DNA from: Petrosia ficiformis
Lineage: Eukaryota > Porifera > Demospongiae > Haplosclerida > Petrosiidae
Direction: 5' to 3'
NCBI GenBank assembly: GCA_947044365.1
Contig: OX345642.1
Coordinates: 6,735,507-6,799,506, forward strand
DNA length: 64,000 bases
Under the pieces are notes generated by a model. It did not search any database, was not told where the DNA came from, and saw only the letters and a program-made list of their open reading frames with translations. Shown here piece by piece: positions 1-19,000 of this stretch (positions are counted from its first letter, which is position 1; each line of letters opens with the position of its first letter). The position numbers were made by a program, and so were the translations under genes.

Positions 1-67
1 CATGACTTTCATCACAAATTTTTTTTGACAATAATTATAATGATTAGCATTATGCCCCATTATTCAT

Positions 68-3000
68 TTATTTTAAATCAGTTGGACTGGTAACTGTATT
101 TGTAGTACTGGTTGCTGTAGAAGAACTTGGTTCCTCAAAAAAATCCAAGAAATTATCATCTGCAGAACAAATAAAAAAAAAAAACAACAGATTATATACA
201 GTATGAATGATAGTTATAATTTTATTTACAATAAACTTTTCTATTGTACAGCATTTTCACAAGGAATAATTACATGTAGCTCTGCCGGAAAGCTTGCATT
301 TCCAATGAATAGAATAGAATCTGTCAGTCCACAGTTCCATGCCATAATTATAATTATATCATAATATAATTATTATGTGAAGATCTGCTAGAATTGATTT
401 TATAAATGGATTTCTGAAGGAGCACTTCTACTATATATATATAACCTTCTAGTGACTATCTCATACTCTTTATTACAAAGCATCATACATACTACATGCA
501 GTATGTGAAGTACAGCACTTCTCTCCTGGATTATAAAACGCAGAGTAGGTACTGTAAATATTAGTTCCCATGGCCAGTTTTGGCCATAACCACACTCAGA
601 AAGGCATCTCTTGTACTTTATAATGAAAGGAAGTAAACATACGACTGCATGGAGATAGTTCTAATAGCCTTGTACATAGAGTGTGTATAACTAGGGCACA
701 CAAAAAGTGTAGATGGTACAGTACGATTATTCTGCCCACACTGGCTCATGAATTAACCACCTCTCAGATAATACATATATAGGCTACTGAGACAGTATTA
801 AGTATATACTGGGTAAACAGCACTAAATGCACTGTAGAATCCAACCATCACTCCATATAGGCAAAACACTGCAGTACCCTTTAAAAATAATCTAGAGATA
901 TTGAAGTACAGTGATAAGTTGCAGTAGAGAATCTTTGACTCATCTGCGATTATCAATTCTCACCTTGAGAAGGCACTAATGATGTAATGATAGCTTGTGA
1001 TACTGGAATGAGAGCATTCTGTATCATACTATCATGAGGAACATTTGCAGTACTGTCAGTAGTTAGAGATTCTAATAAACGCTGAAGAAAAGAGTGTTTC
1101 AGTTGTAATATGTATTCAAGTAACAGATACAACTCACTGCAGTATCAATAGTATCATAGTCTGGTAAGTGAGTTTGATGGTCAGTTAACAGAAACTAAGA
1201 AATAATGAAAATTGAATTCAGGATAAAAGACACACTCTACTACTACATTCTTTGACAATGTTATACGTAGTCTTGAGAATATTGTATACCAAAAACATTT
1301 AATTTTTCATTTTTAGGCAAAATCAAAATGGATTTGAGAATCATTAAGTACATGTTGGTATGTAATCTACTAGCTGGGTTAGAAAAAAGATATTCATAAA
1401 ATTAATTAAATGCTAGCTTTCCTTCAACTAAATTGAAAATCAAATATTCCTCTTTTTAGATACTTAGCATATGAAATACTATAAAGCTAATGTTATCCAA
1501 ACATGACATTTTGAGTTGCATTCACATACACACATGATGAACTGAGAATTAAATATTCAACTGAGGCAGTGAACATAAGGGAGTGGGAATATTGAGCAGA
1601 TTGCAGGATGTTGTGACCTATTTTCATCACTCTTGTCCTGCTCCCCATACTTTGTATATAGTTCTTGCAGGTGGACACTCACAGACAATGTCCTGCTCAC
1701 TGTTTCCACACTTTAGTAGTACAATGTCACACATGTGTTTCCACATTTTACCAGTACAATGTCCTATTCATTTGACAATGTGGTGTATGATTATTTCCAC
1801 ATTTAACAGTACAATGTCAGACAATGTCCTGCAAACTATTTCCACACTTTACCAGTACAGTTACCTATTCATTGGACAATGTACTGTCAACATTTCACAG
1901 TACAATGTCAGACAATGTCCTGCAAACTGTTTCCACACTTTACCAGTACAATGTCCTATTTATTGGACCATGTGCTGTATGACTATTTCCACATTTAACA
2001 GTACAATGTCAGACAATGTCCTGCAAACTGTTTCCACACTTTACCAGTACAGTGACCAATTCATTGGCTGCATGACTCCATAGAACTATACTACACTTAC
2101 ATCATTTAGTAGAGATGGATCAATGTTAAGGTTGCCATAGAGAACGTCAGGAAATGCATCAATGTCCACTTGTTGATTATCCAGATGTGTAGTTACATGA
2201 CTCATCCTGTTGAAAGAACAGATTTTATGTTTTACTGAAATACTCTCCCACAGAGTTTTTGATAAGTTTCGAAGTTTGGGCCAAATTGGCTCAAAAATGG
2301 AATACATCTTGAGCCAATTAACTAAGAGTTAATGCTGTTAGTGACAATATAATCATAATTAACTGCGCCACTGGCTCAAAGAGAGAAATGTGCAGTGCCA
2401 AGTAAGAAGCTCTTTGGGCCAATGGTGCGCCATATAAGCTTATCAAAAACACTGCTCTCCCATGATTCAATCCTCATGCAAATAATATCAAAAGCAACTC
2501 AGAATTGAAACTATAGAAAAAGTTACAGCTCTGTAACTCTGTTCTGATGTTGATTGAATAAAACTGACAAATAATTCACTTACTTTCTTTCATAAGGAAC
2601 CAGGGCAGGTTGAGGCTGTATTGATGGAGATTGGGAAAGAGTCAGTTGGGTAGAGGTTTGTGATTGAGGTGATGATGTAGTAAGTTGAAAAAGATTAGCA
2701 AGAAATTCATCTCCAGAACCAAGAATGCCGTCATCTGATGACAGAGCAGTTGATACTATAAACAGATAATATTTTAAACTCTAGATTTATGTATGATTTG
2801 AAGTCTGGTAAAGTGTCAATAGATGATTTGCTGTGATGATTTTACATGCATAGTGTAATATACAGTATATGTTGATAAAATGTCAATGTCACACAGTACC
2901 ACACTACAGTAATTATTTACCAGAAATCAATTCAACACCACAGTAGTGAAACAGTAATTAGTATTACTATACTATACTGACAGTAGAACTAATAATTACT

Positions 3001-6000
3001 GTTATTGACATATACTGTACATAAAAAGAACTGAAGAATCATAATATGAAAATGGTTCAGAAAAACGTTGTGACCTATACTTATATAATGTTCACATTCT
3101 GTCATGTGATTTGCATGTATGTATGTACACAGGTACCTGCTATTGGTGGGGTGTCCAGTGATGTACCTGGAATGTCCAGTGATGTTACAGGTACAGTGTC
3201 CAGTGAAGTACCTGTTACAGGTAAAGTGTCCAGCGAGGTACCAGTACCTGTGGGTAAGTATCCAGGGAAATACCTGTTAATAGGCGTAAAGTGATTTACC
3301 TGTTACAGATGGATCAATTGAGGCAGGTGGTGAGAGTGGAATATTTTGAATTGTGGGAAACAAAGTAGGCTATAGGAGAAAAAGTGAATGAAAGTATCCA
3401 TCCATCCATTCATCCACCCAACCAATCATCCATCCATCCATCCACCCATCCATCCATCCATCCATCCAACCACCCGCCCATCCATCCATCCATCTGTCCA
3501 TCCATCTGTCCATCCATCCATCTGTCCATCCATCCATCCATCCACTTACAGATTGTACAGTATACAAAGGTGGTGGAGAATCTGGACTAGTTAAAGCATC
3601 CATTAGAGTTTTTCTGGGCCTCTTTGGTTGAGGAATAGATAATTCCAAATCATCTCTGTCTGTTAACATCAGTCGTCTATTACTAAAATTATGAATTACA
3701 ATAATTATTAATATGACCAATATTAGCTGTTAAAACTCTTTAATCAGTGTTATACATGTACATGTATGAGTACATGTATGTGTACATGTATGCTTATGTA
3801 CATGTACAGTATTATTATGTACATGTATGAGCACAGGTACTACATGTACATGTATGTGTACATGTACATGTATACCTATGTAATGGTACAGTATTACTAT
3901 GTACATGTACTATATGTATATGTACGTATGTGTACATGTATATGTACATGTACAGTATACATGTATGAGCACATGTACATGTATGTGTACATGTATATTT
4001 ATACCAATATTAGCTGTTAAAAACTCTTTAATCAGTGTTATATGAGTACATGTATAGTATTATTATGTACATGTATGACTACACGTATGTGTGTATACGT
4101 GTATGTGTACATGTACAGTATACATGTATGAGCACATGTACTACATGTACATGTATGTGTACATGTACTACATGTATGTGTATGTGTACATGTTTATGTA
4201 CCTGTACATGTACAGTATACATTGTACATGTATGAGTACATGTACATATCTTACCCTCCTTTCCTTGTCTGCAATCGTCCTTTATATAACACGTGGATAA
4301 TGAAGTGAATTATCTGAAATGTACATATATATACATGTATTATAAGCCCATGTGGTTATACTCAATAGTGAACTGTGTGAGTACATGTACTACTAGCTAA
4401 TCTAATTAAACTTTAGGTAGGAGTTGAAGCATTTCAATAACATACAGTCTATACATGTATCTATAATTATATGTATGATAACATAGCATTATATATTCAA
4501 TACCTTGTTGAGTACTTTGTGTTGATAATTATATTTTTGTTTAAGTAAAGATACATCTTCTTTTAAAGTTAGATTCTCACTGTGCAAAAAAATGAATGAA
4601 GGGTTTATGACAACTGGAGGAGTGTATCGTTATGACAACTGGAGGGGCGTATCGTTATGACAACTAGAGGGGCATATCGTTATGACAACTGGAGGGGCGT
4701 ATTGTTATGAAAACTAGAGGGACATATCGTTATGACAACTAGAGGGGCATATCGTTATGACAACTGGAGGGGCGTATTGTTATGAAAACTAGAGGGACAT
4801 ATCCTTATGACAACTAGAGGGGCATATCGTTATGACAACTAGAGGGGCATATTGTTATGACAACTAGAGGGGCATATCGTGATGACAACTAGAGGGACAT
4901 ATTCTTATGACAACTAGAGGGGCATATCATTATGACACTTGGCCCGTTTTATACTGCCATTGGGTATTCATAAATTTCTTGAACTTTGAAACCATGTATA
5001 GTACAAGAATGAGACTTGAATCAGTAGAACTGGGTTGAGCCTGATATCAATATAAAGTTTATTTTTATAGTTTAGCAAGCGAAAATTATTTGTAATTTCC
5101 TGAGGGCCAAAGTAAACATGGGCAGACTATAAGCACTATTGACAGTAAATATAAACTGGACTTAGTATATCAACTTACTCCTGTAATTCTTCAAGAAGAC
5201 AGGCGATGTTTTCTTGACGGCCTTTCATATTGTGTATGTCTGTTACAACACGGGATAAGTTAGGATTCTTCTCCTCCATTCCTGTACGACTAGCCACAGA
5301 CTGACAAATGAAAGGAATGGATGAATACATAGTGACTATGGATTATGAAATCAGTCACTCAAAATAATAATTTGATATAAGTGGATGAATTAAAGGGATA
5401 AATGACTAGATGACTTGATGAATGAGTGAATGGATTGACTAATGGACGAATGGATGGATAAATGGACAGATGGATGGATGAGTGAATGATTAATGGATTA
5501 ATGGATGGATGGATGAGTGGATGGATGAATGGATGGATGAATGGATGGATAAATGGATGGATGAATGAATGGATGGATAAATGGATGGATGGATGGATTA
5601 GTGAATGGATAAATGGATGGATGGATGAGTGGATGGATGGATGAATAAATTGATGGATGGATGGATAGATGAATGGAAGGATGTATTAATGGAAACATAT
5701 ATAAAAATCAACTAACCCTTCTTTGTACAAGATGAAGTAGTTCATGGTGACCCTGACGAAAATTCGTATGCCAAAACTCAACAGAACCTTGTTTCAGTGC
5801 TAACAGTGCACCTTGATCAGGTTGAGCAACTTTACGAAACCCATCTATAATGATTAAAAAAACCAATTATATCCAATTGTCCATCCATCAATCCATCTAA
5901 CTCACATAAATTCAATTGTCTCACAAAACTAGCAAAATTGCTATGCTTAAAGTAATGTGGCAATACCTCCTTCGCAAATCTTACTTCATCATGCACAATG

Positions 6001-6423
6001 AATGTTTTACCACTCTGTGAAATTAAGAGAATATATAGCAGAGCTTTGAATTGAGTAGGAATGTAATTGTAAAGAAATATTATTAATTGATTGACCACGC
6101 CCACTCACAATAGACCAAGAAATCAAATCATTAGTGTCTGAGTTGTTTACAATGTTCCAAACTTTGGAAATAAACAGAGCAATTTGTGTGGATATTTGTT
6201 CTGGTTCTTCTTTCACCTTTATATCAAGTGGAGCAGGCATCAAAGCAGGCATCTACGGAGTGTGGACATGCATTTACATAATATTATCATATATATATAT
6301 ATATAATAATAAATTATATAATAATTAAGTCATAGTGTTTTATAATTTGTTTATAAAAATAGCAGTATGATAAAAACCATTTAGTGTAGTGTGTTGGTAC
6401 TATCTCACCTCTTTAGTGTCCAT
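68..6423 (-). CDS. HSF1: Heat shock transcription factor (HSF1-type)
   Basis: Sequence-specific activator of heat shock genes. It acts as a nuclear trimer on nGAAn elements. Fourteen exons, all GT-AG with consistent phase: 6409-6423, 6109-6252, 5906-6014, 5717-5844, 5179-5300, 4504-4579, 4255-4313, 3550-3682, 3300-3369, 3137-3247, 2584-2755, 2101-2206, 964-1081, 68-159. They give 484 aa. Residues about 24-130 are the winged-helix DNA-binding domain, with [19 protein letters not shown] followed by RQLNLYGFRKV. Residues about 145-215 form the HR-A/B trimerisation coiled coil, ending [19 protein letters not shown]. The rest is Ser/Thr/Pro/Gln-rich with acidic-hydrophobic patches, including [13 protein letters not shown] near the C-terminus, as expected of an activation domain. 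The exon 3137-3247 is a coding minisatellite with four TSLD motifs. The start is in a 15-nt first coding exon, MDTKE. The domain order is seen directly; assignment to HSF1 rather than another animal HSF is inferred. Introns carry several satellite arrays. Confidence 0.93.
729..870. mobile_element. MITE family A copy 1 (degenerate)
   Basis: Shares the family body (AATTAACCACCTCTCAGATAA, then ATACATATATAGGCTACTGA in the consensus) with copies near 20050, 25950, 38750, 45226 and 58011. The left end TTCTGCCCACACTGG is kept and the right end has decayed. It lies between the last two HSF exons. Confidence 0.75.
1680..2070. repeat. Minisatellite, period about 100 bp, HSF intron
   Basis: About four imperfect copies of a unit containing TTTCCACACTTTACCAGTAC and AGTACAATGTCAGACAATG. 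It lies wholly in the HSF intron between exons 964-1081 and 2101-2206. The long plus-strand reading frame through it is repeat translation, not a gene. Confidence 0.8.
3137..3300 (-). repeat. Coding 30-nt minisatellite in the HSF activation region
   Basis: Read on the minus strand, units of 30 nt (one reduced to 15 nt) encode Thr-Ser-Leu-Asp motifs. Most units end or begin with ACAGGTA, which contains both an AG acceptor and a GT donor. The repeat runs beyond both borders of the 111-nt exon, and a decayed unit lies in the intron at about 3248-3290. Confidence 0.7.
3395..3549. repeat. (CCAT)n microsatellite abutting an HSF splice donor
   Basis: CCAT/CTGT tetranucleotides on the plus strand. 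On the coding strand the array begins directly after the donor of exon 3550-3682, which reads GTAAGTGGATGGATGG. The apparent Ser-Ile-His-Pro proteins here are artefacts. Confidence 0.9.
3745..4245. repeat. TACATG-rich palindromic repeat tract
   Basis: Dense TACATGTACATG/TATG tract containing two copies of a larger unit that begins TTAGCTGTTAAAACTCTTTA (about 3723 and 4009). It is intronic in HSF. The motif TACATGTA is its own reverse complement, and the same motif fills introns throughout the window. Confidence 0.85.
4608..4940. repeat. Minisatellite, about 25-bp unit
   Basis: About 13 tandem copies of ATGACAACTAGAGGGGCATA plus about 5 nt, lying between HSF exons 4504-4579 and 5179-5300. Units are contiguous with no unique spacers, so this is not a CRISPR array. 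Confidence 0.9.
5395..5695. repeat. (GGAT)n microsatellite, HSF intron
   Basis: Interrupted GGAT/GAAT tetranucleotide array just downstream, on the coding strand, of HSF exon 5717-5844. Confidence 0.9.
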
Positions 6424-6547
6424 AATGTGAAATCAATAAACAAACTTAATTAAAAAAAGCTGACTCAAAATTAATTATTCATTAAAGGCCACGCCCAACC
6501 ATGTGTTAAAAAATATGAAGGGTTGACTATATCTGTTAAGGAAAGCT
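6424..6547. promoter_or_regulatory. Divergent promoter interval HSF / NSUN2
   Basis: Only 124 bp separate the two start codons, so promoters and 5' UTRs of both genes must fit here or overlap. The interval contains GGCCACGCCCAACC, a GC/CACCC-box-like motif. No TATA box is evident. The regulatory role is inferred from the layout. Confidence 0.55.
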
Positions 6548-13020
<6,473 letters not shown>

Positions 13021-13436
13021 GTTAAGATAATAGCGAACTAAAAGAGATTTTCATTACTGGAACAACTGCTATGTTATGTATAGTTGCAAATAATAATGAA
13101 CTAATTTGATAATTAAATTTAAAATTGATTATTACATTTGCAAATTTTTAGTTGTAATGAATAAACACATTTAATTGCCTTCTTTGAAGAAGCACAACAA
13201 TTAAAGCCCCTTTATTTTCATGCCAACACCATTGTGCAAGACATGGCGGAAGGTGAGTGATGTAACACATGATATTCAGCAACTTCATACCAAACAACCC
13301 CTCACTAATGTGTCACAATTGCTCAGTATCTACTGCTGTTATCCGCTTTCTACTGACATGCATTTTCGATCATTCTAGCCTAATGTAGATATAACTATAA
13401 TAATATTATAATTATTATTATTATACATAATCGTTT
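13021..13436. other. Convergent 3' intergenic region NSUN2 / NDUFS3
   Basis: No coding exon recognised. It holds AATAAA on the plus strand at 13160-13165 (NSUN2) and AATAAA on the minus strand at 13211-13216 (NDUFS3). The two presumed 3' UTRs therefore nearly meet or overlap. Confidence 0.5.
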
Positions 13437-14825
13437 TTATTCTTTCTTTGTATTGTCTTGTTCTGAGGTAGAGGAGATTGCAGGTTTTCTGTGAGCAGGA
13501 AACTGTTCCCATGGCGATGACAAATCAAATTGACGGAATTCTTGTGTTAGTTCTAAAGGTTCACATACAACACGCTTTACTTCATCATCATAACGAACCT
13601 AAAAGAGATAAACAAAAACATAACATATAATAGATAATAATTATATATACAGTATACAAGCCCGCCAAGAAGATACATGTATGAATATAGGTATCAATCA
13701 CTTGAGTGCCCTGAAGGCTACAAGTGAAACAACTACATATGGTTTATTCACAGACCTCTACATATCCACTTAATGGAAAGTCTTTCCTAAATGGATGTCC
13801 TTCAAATCCATAGTCAGTTAGAATTCTTCTCAGATCAGGATGATTTGAAAAGACAACTCCAAACATGTCCCAAGCCTGTGTGTGTATGTAAAGAGAAAGA
13901 CAGTGAATTATCTATATTATCACTCAACTTCATTGCCTCATCCATCCATCCAATTCGTTCCTTCATCCAACCATCCATCCAATCCATTCCCTTATCCATC
14001 CATCCATCCATCCATCCATCCAATCCTCACCTCTCTTTCTGCCCAGTTTGCAGAATTGAAAACAGAGGTGGCAGAGTCTACAGGAGTCAACTCATCTGTG
14101 TATGTCTTGACTCTAATTCTAGAGTTGTAAGTGATACTGAGAAGATTATACACAAGCTATATGATAGATGGATAAATAGATGGATGAATGAATAAATGGT
14201 TCAATGGCGAATTGATGGATGGATGGATGGATGGATGGATGGATGGATGGATGAATGAATGGATGGATGAATGGATGGATAGATAGATCGATGGGTGAAT
14301 GGATGGATGGGTGGATGAATGGATAGATAGATACAATGTAGATGGATGGGTGAATGGAGGGATGAATGGATCGATGGATGGATGGATGGATGGATGGATG
14401 AAGAAATAAATTTGTGATTCAATATTACATGTACATGTATTATAAATGAATATATATCTCACTTCAAATCGACACACATTCTTTGGGATATCAACAATTG
14501 TCACATCTTGAAGTTGTCTAAATTCAGAGTTCTGGTGATCTCTGAGAAATGTCAGAACAGGGATGATACCTAAATATGAAACAGGTATGATATCAGGGTT
14601 CAAAGGTCATCCATCAACATAGCTACACTAACCATCTGGATGTATGAGGACCTCCAATTCATTATTGTGTGTCAATTGAGTTTGTTGAACATATTTCGGT
14701 AATATATCGTGTATATATCTACCATATTGTAATAACTGAGCAGTTAGTTCATTATCTAATGTGATAACAAGTGTATAATGCAAGTACTGTATCGTGTGTA
14801 GTAGACAGTGTCTCCAACTAGACAT
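13437..14825 (-). CDS. NDUFS3: NADH dehydrogenase Fe-S protein 3 (complex I 30 kDa subunit)
   Basis: Core subunit of the peripheral arm of mitochondrial complex I, near the quinone-binding region. Exons: 14633-14825, 14463-14569, 14031-14156, 13756-13875, 13437-13598, all phase-consistent, giving 235 aa (human 264). Conserved family blocks are [76 protein letters not shown] and [11 protein letters not shown]. The N-terminus [19 protein letters not shown] is basic/hydrophobic and compatible with a mitochondrial presequence, but it is short, so an extra 5' exon is possible. CCAT/GGAT arrays flank exon 14031-14156 on both sides. Confidence 0.95.
13935..14405. repeat. CCAT and GGAT tetranucleotide arrays in NDUFS3 introns
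   Basis: A (CCAT)n block at 13938-14022 and a (GGAT)n block at 14160-14400 lie on either side of the 126-nt exon 14031-14156. As they are reverse complements in kind, they could pair across the exon in the transcript (inference). Confidence 0.85.
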
Positions 14826-14883
14826 TACTCATTTCAGTGTAATATTTATAAACTTCAGTATTTTTATGAAATGTTTCGTATTT

Positions 14884-15084
14884 TTAAAGAAAAATGATTA
14901 AAATATGCGTATAGTTATATTCAGTATAGCTGGACCTGGTCGATTTAGTTGAAAATTTAGTCTTCTTTCTAGCAAGTACACTGACATCACTACCACTGAC
15001 TGTAACACAGTTTACACCACTAGCTGTAGACTCACTACTAGAGGCTTTACTAGATGGTGAGTTACTACTAAAAGACACTTCCAT
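14884..15084 (-). CDS. Hypothetical Ser/Thr-rich ORF, 66 aa
   Basis: ATG-initiated single-exon frame upstream of NDUFS3 on the same strand. The N-terminal half is Ser-rich (MEVSFSSNSPSSKASSSES), then a basic stretch ARKKTKFSTKSTR. I recognise no family. It could be an unrecognised first exon of a small gene, part of a long NDUFS3 5' leader, or chance. It is kept because its composition differs from the surrounding AT-rich frames. Confidence 0.2.
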   Translation of the reverse strand: MEVSFSSNSPSSKASSSESTASGVNCVTVSGSDVSVLARKKTKFSTKSTRSSYTEYNYTHILIIFL

Positions 15085-16000
15085 GTTTTTAGTCAGAGCA
15101 CATGCACTTTCTGTACTTAATTTCGTATAAATACAGAAACATCTGCGGAGTTGGAGGCACTGAATATGTAAATACTTGTGGCTAATGGGACATTTTCTGT
15201 TTAAATTGAAAATGTATCTATCTACATGTATCTATGTATGTATGTATGTATGTATAATACACATATATACTAGCAAGTGCACTCATTCAAAGAACGGGAT
15301 AGATACACTGGATTTGTGTACATAGGCATATAAATTCATTTTTGTTAAGGATAGTCACATATACACATACTACCTAATTACAAACAAATAATTTCAATAT
15401 TACTTTTAGCCGTTGTGACATCAGTTGATAAATACCTCCATAACAATTGACTGCTTGTTTTATCTAAATAGATCAGAACAGATCAACTACACATAACAAT
15501 TATACAATATAAACATATATATATAAATAAACAATTTGAAAAAGGTTTTTTAATTATATTATTACACAAATCACAAATAAAAATTAATCCATTGTTTAAA
15601 TTCAGTGGCTTATTATCTGTGTACACACTCATATAGTTAAATCATTCACCAACAACTTATTCATTATCAATTCTACCTGCTGCGTTTAGTTTCCACAAGT
15701 TTCTTGACCTGTAAGCAGCCCTCCAAAATGATAGCAATCTCCCACTGTGAGCAGCCATCTTGTTGTTTGATCACGTGATCTGCTGTTGCAGTGGCGGTCC
15801 TGTTCATACTTTGAGCGATAAGGCAAGAGCAACATTTAGTGAGGAAAATGTTGTATAGTTTATTTTTTATCAGGCTTGTTTGTAAGCCTATGATTTTTTA
15901 TGTACAATATTATGCAAGACTTGAAGTTTAGTGTAAAATATGTATGGGTGTGGTCTTGTGTGTGTCTCCTCCCATTAACTGTTTCTTTATCACTATAGTT
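15085..16000. other. Intergenic region upstream of CTDP1
   Basis: AT-rich, no gene recognised. Around 15690-15800 the composition becomes less AT-rich and contains GATCACGTGATC, a perfect palindrome with an E-box core. This is a plausible CTDP1 promoter position. The CTDP1 ATG follows a good acceptor (CACTATAG) by 2 nt, so a 5' UTR intron is likely. Confidence 0.45.
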
Positions 16001-19000
16001 ATGAGCCATGAAAAGCACATTTTTCTTCCTCTTTCAAGCTCCACTGAAGCTGAAATAGTCTCTTTGCAAGTGGTGGTGGGTGAACGTGTCAGGAAAGGCT
16101 CACTACTGTGTTCGTATAAAATCGGGAATGAACCTAATCAATCGATGAAATGTTCATTAGTGGGTTTTGTGAGAGAAGTGATGGTGAAAGAGGGAGATGT
16201 GATACGACAAGGGTAATTAATAGTGATGCATTTGTTGTGATGTTATATACATATCTTTACAGAGATGCAGTGTTACTGCTGGAGGAGCACTGTGACCACA
16301 GTGTAGTAGCATTTGACTTGTGTGCCATATGTGGACTAAACCTTAAAAGGTAATAATAACAATAGATGAAATTCCAAACCCAGAGTACAAAATAACAGTT
16401 GTGTGTTCATTATGTCCTGACCCAAAGTAAAGCCATGTGGATCAAGTAATATACTAATAGATTACTAATAGTGTGCAAACTGTAATAAATAATTCATAAC
16501 TTGGATTTCATATTTTGGTACATGATGTATCAATATTAATCTTTTAAATACGCTTACCTGTCGCCATAGTAACACCATAGCAACATATATTATAACTACT
16601 TTTCTTTACATTTTCTTTTTTTAGTATGAAGAAGGAAGCAGATGAAGATAGACTTAGTATGTTACATACATTGCCTCAAGTAACAGTCAGTCAAAAGGTT
16701 GATATATGTATGTCTGTTTGTCTATTCTATTTTTGATCTGTGTTGTTTGGGAGCTGGAATGGTCTGAATGTTAAGTAATAATTGAGCAAGCCTGCTTTCT
16801 GCTCCCTGAATAAAAACAATACTTATCTAGACTGAACTGCAATAAAGATACTTTAAACGTTATTCTATGTTTTTAATCAGGAGGGTCATCGTCTTGGTAA
16901 CCAAGATAAACAGAGGTTACTACAAAGTCGTAAACTAGCACTGATTGTGGATCTGGACCAAACCCTTGTCCATACATCTGTTGATCCTAATATTGAACGT
17001 GGATTACCAGTATGTTATTAACTATCTATCTACGTATCTATGTACATATACATGTGTATATTAGTGTTGTTTCAGCATCACCATAGTAAGCAGTATGACA
17101 GTAAGTTTCTCGCACTATTAATTAAGTATTCATTATTAGCCCTTTTAGTTATAAACTACATGTAAGTCACCTTAAAAGTGTTTTAGTTATACATCTAGTT
17201 TACTAAAACAACACTAATATCTACATGTACGTACATGTGTTCATGTATCTATGTATACATCTACATTAACATTAAATATGCCTGTACATGTGTATCTATC
17301 TATAATATACGTATGTATCTATGTATCCATCTACATATATATTAAATATGCCTGTACATGTGTATCTATTTATAATATACGTATGTATCTATGTATCCAT
17401 CTACATAATTATATATTAAATATGCCTGTATATGTGTATCTATCTATAATATACGTATGTATCTATGTATCCATCTACATATATATTAAATATGCCTGTA
17501 CATGTGTATCTATCTATAATATACGTATGTATCTATGTATCCATCTACATAATTATATATTAAATATGCCTGTACATGTGTATCTATCTATAATATACGT
17601 ATGTATCTATGTATCCATCTACATAATTATATATTAAATATGCATGTACATGTGTATCTATCTATAATATACGTATGTATCTATATATCCATCTACATAT
17701 ATATTAAATATGCCTGTACATGTGTATCTATCTATAATATACGTATGTATCTATGTATCCATCTACATAATTATATATTAAATATGCCTGTACATGTGTA
17801 TCTATCTATAATATACGTATGTATCTATGTATCCACCTACATACATAGATACATACATACATTGTAGATGTATATACATATTTAATATATATGTACATGT
17901 AGGTGGATCTATGTATCCATCTACATAATTATATATTAAATATGCCTGTACATGTGTATCTATCTATAATATACGTATGTATCTATGTATCCATCTACAT
18001 AATTATATATTAAATATGCATGTACATGTGTATCTATCTATAATATACGTATGTATCTATATATCCATCTACATATATATTAAATATGCCTGTACATACA
18101 TAGATACATACATACATTGTAGATGTATATACATATTTAATATATATGTACATTGTATCACTCTAACTGTATATTAAATCTCCATGGATATACATCAATG
18201 TTCTTGTGTCTTATATTCATTCCAGGATGTATATGGCTTTACCTTATATGGTCATCCATGTTTATATCATTGTCGTCTTCGTCCGTATGCACGAGATTTT
18301 CTTTCATCCATTTCACATCTATTTGAAATGCATGTATTTACGATGGCCACCAAAGACTATGCTCACGCTGTCACCCAAATGTTGGATCCGGAGAAGAAAT
18401 TGTTCTCTGATCGTGTGATATCAAGAGATGAGTGTTTCGATCCATGTTCGAAAGTACCAAGATTAAGGTACACGTGAGAGAATGTATTAGAAATACATAG
18501 ATATATGTATGGGTGGATGGATGGATAGATTATACATTAATGGATAACGTATTCAGTCATATTGATGGATAGGTTCTCAATATTAATTTCATCCATCCAT
18601 CATTTTATTCATTTGTTCATTCACTATGGATATGTGATGGAACCTCTCTATTCTGCCATTGAGGAGATCGTGCTTATGCTTTCAAGAAGAATACCAATTT
18701 TTTCAAGCCTGGAGACCACTTTGAATAAGGACAATTAATACTGTCACAAATTGTAATGAATGTGTAATTCACCTCTGAAACGAGGACACCTCTGATCAGG
18801 ACACTTGTCCTAACCAGACATGGAGTCAATTACAACGCAATGTAATATATTACTATTACTATTACCTTAAAAATCAGTATATTACTATTACTACAACCTA
18901 AGTCATATATATTACTATTACCTTAAAAATCAGTATATTACTATAGCATTGAGGTTTCTTTGAAACTCTTTCATGTTTTAAACTAAATGACCATTGCATT

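Noticed and set aside
3384..3720. Frames rich in His-Pro-Ser-Ile or Trp-Met-Asp-Gly
   Set aside because: Translations of CCAT/GGAT microsatellites in several frames; the same occurs at 5498, 14201, 39875 and 42413.
4608..4940. Regular 25-bp repeats resembling a CRISPR array
   Set aside because: Units are contiguous with no spacers, lie in an animal gene intron, and have no cas genes nearby.
17251..18177. Open frames of 66-128 codons
   Set aside because: Satellite translation inside CTDP1 intron 4, with no splice or homology support.
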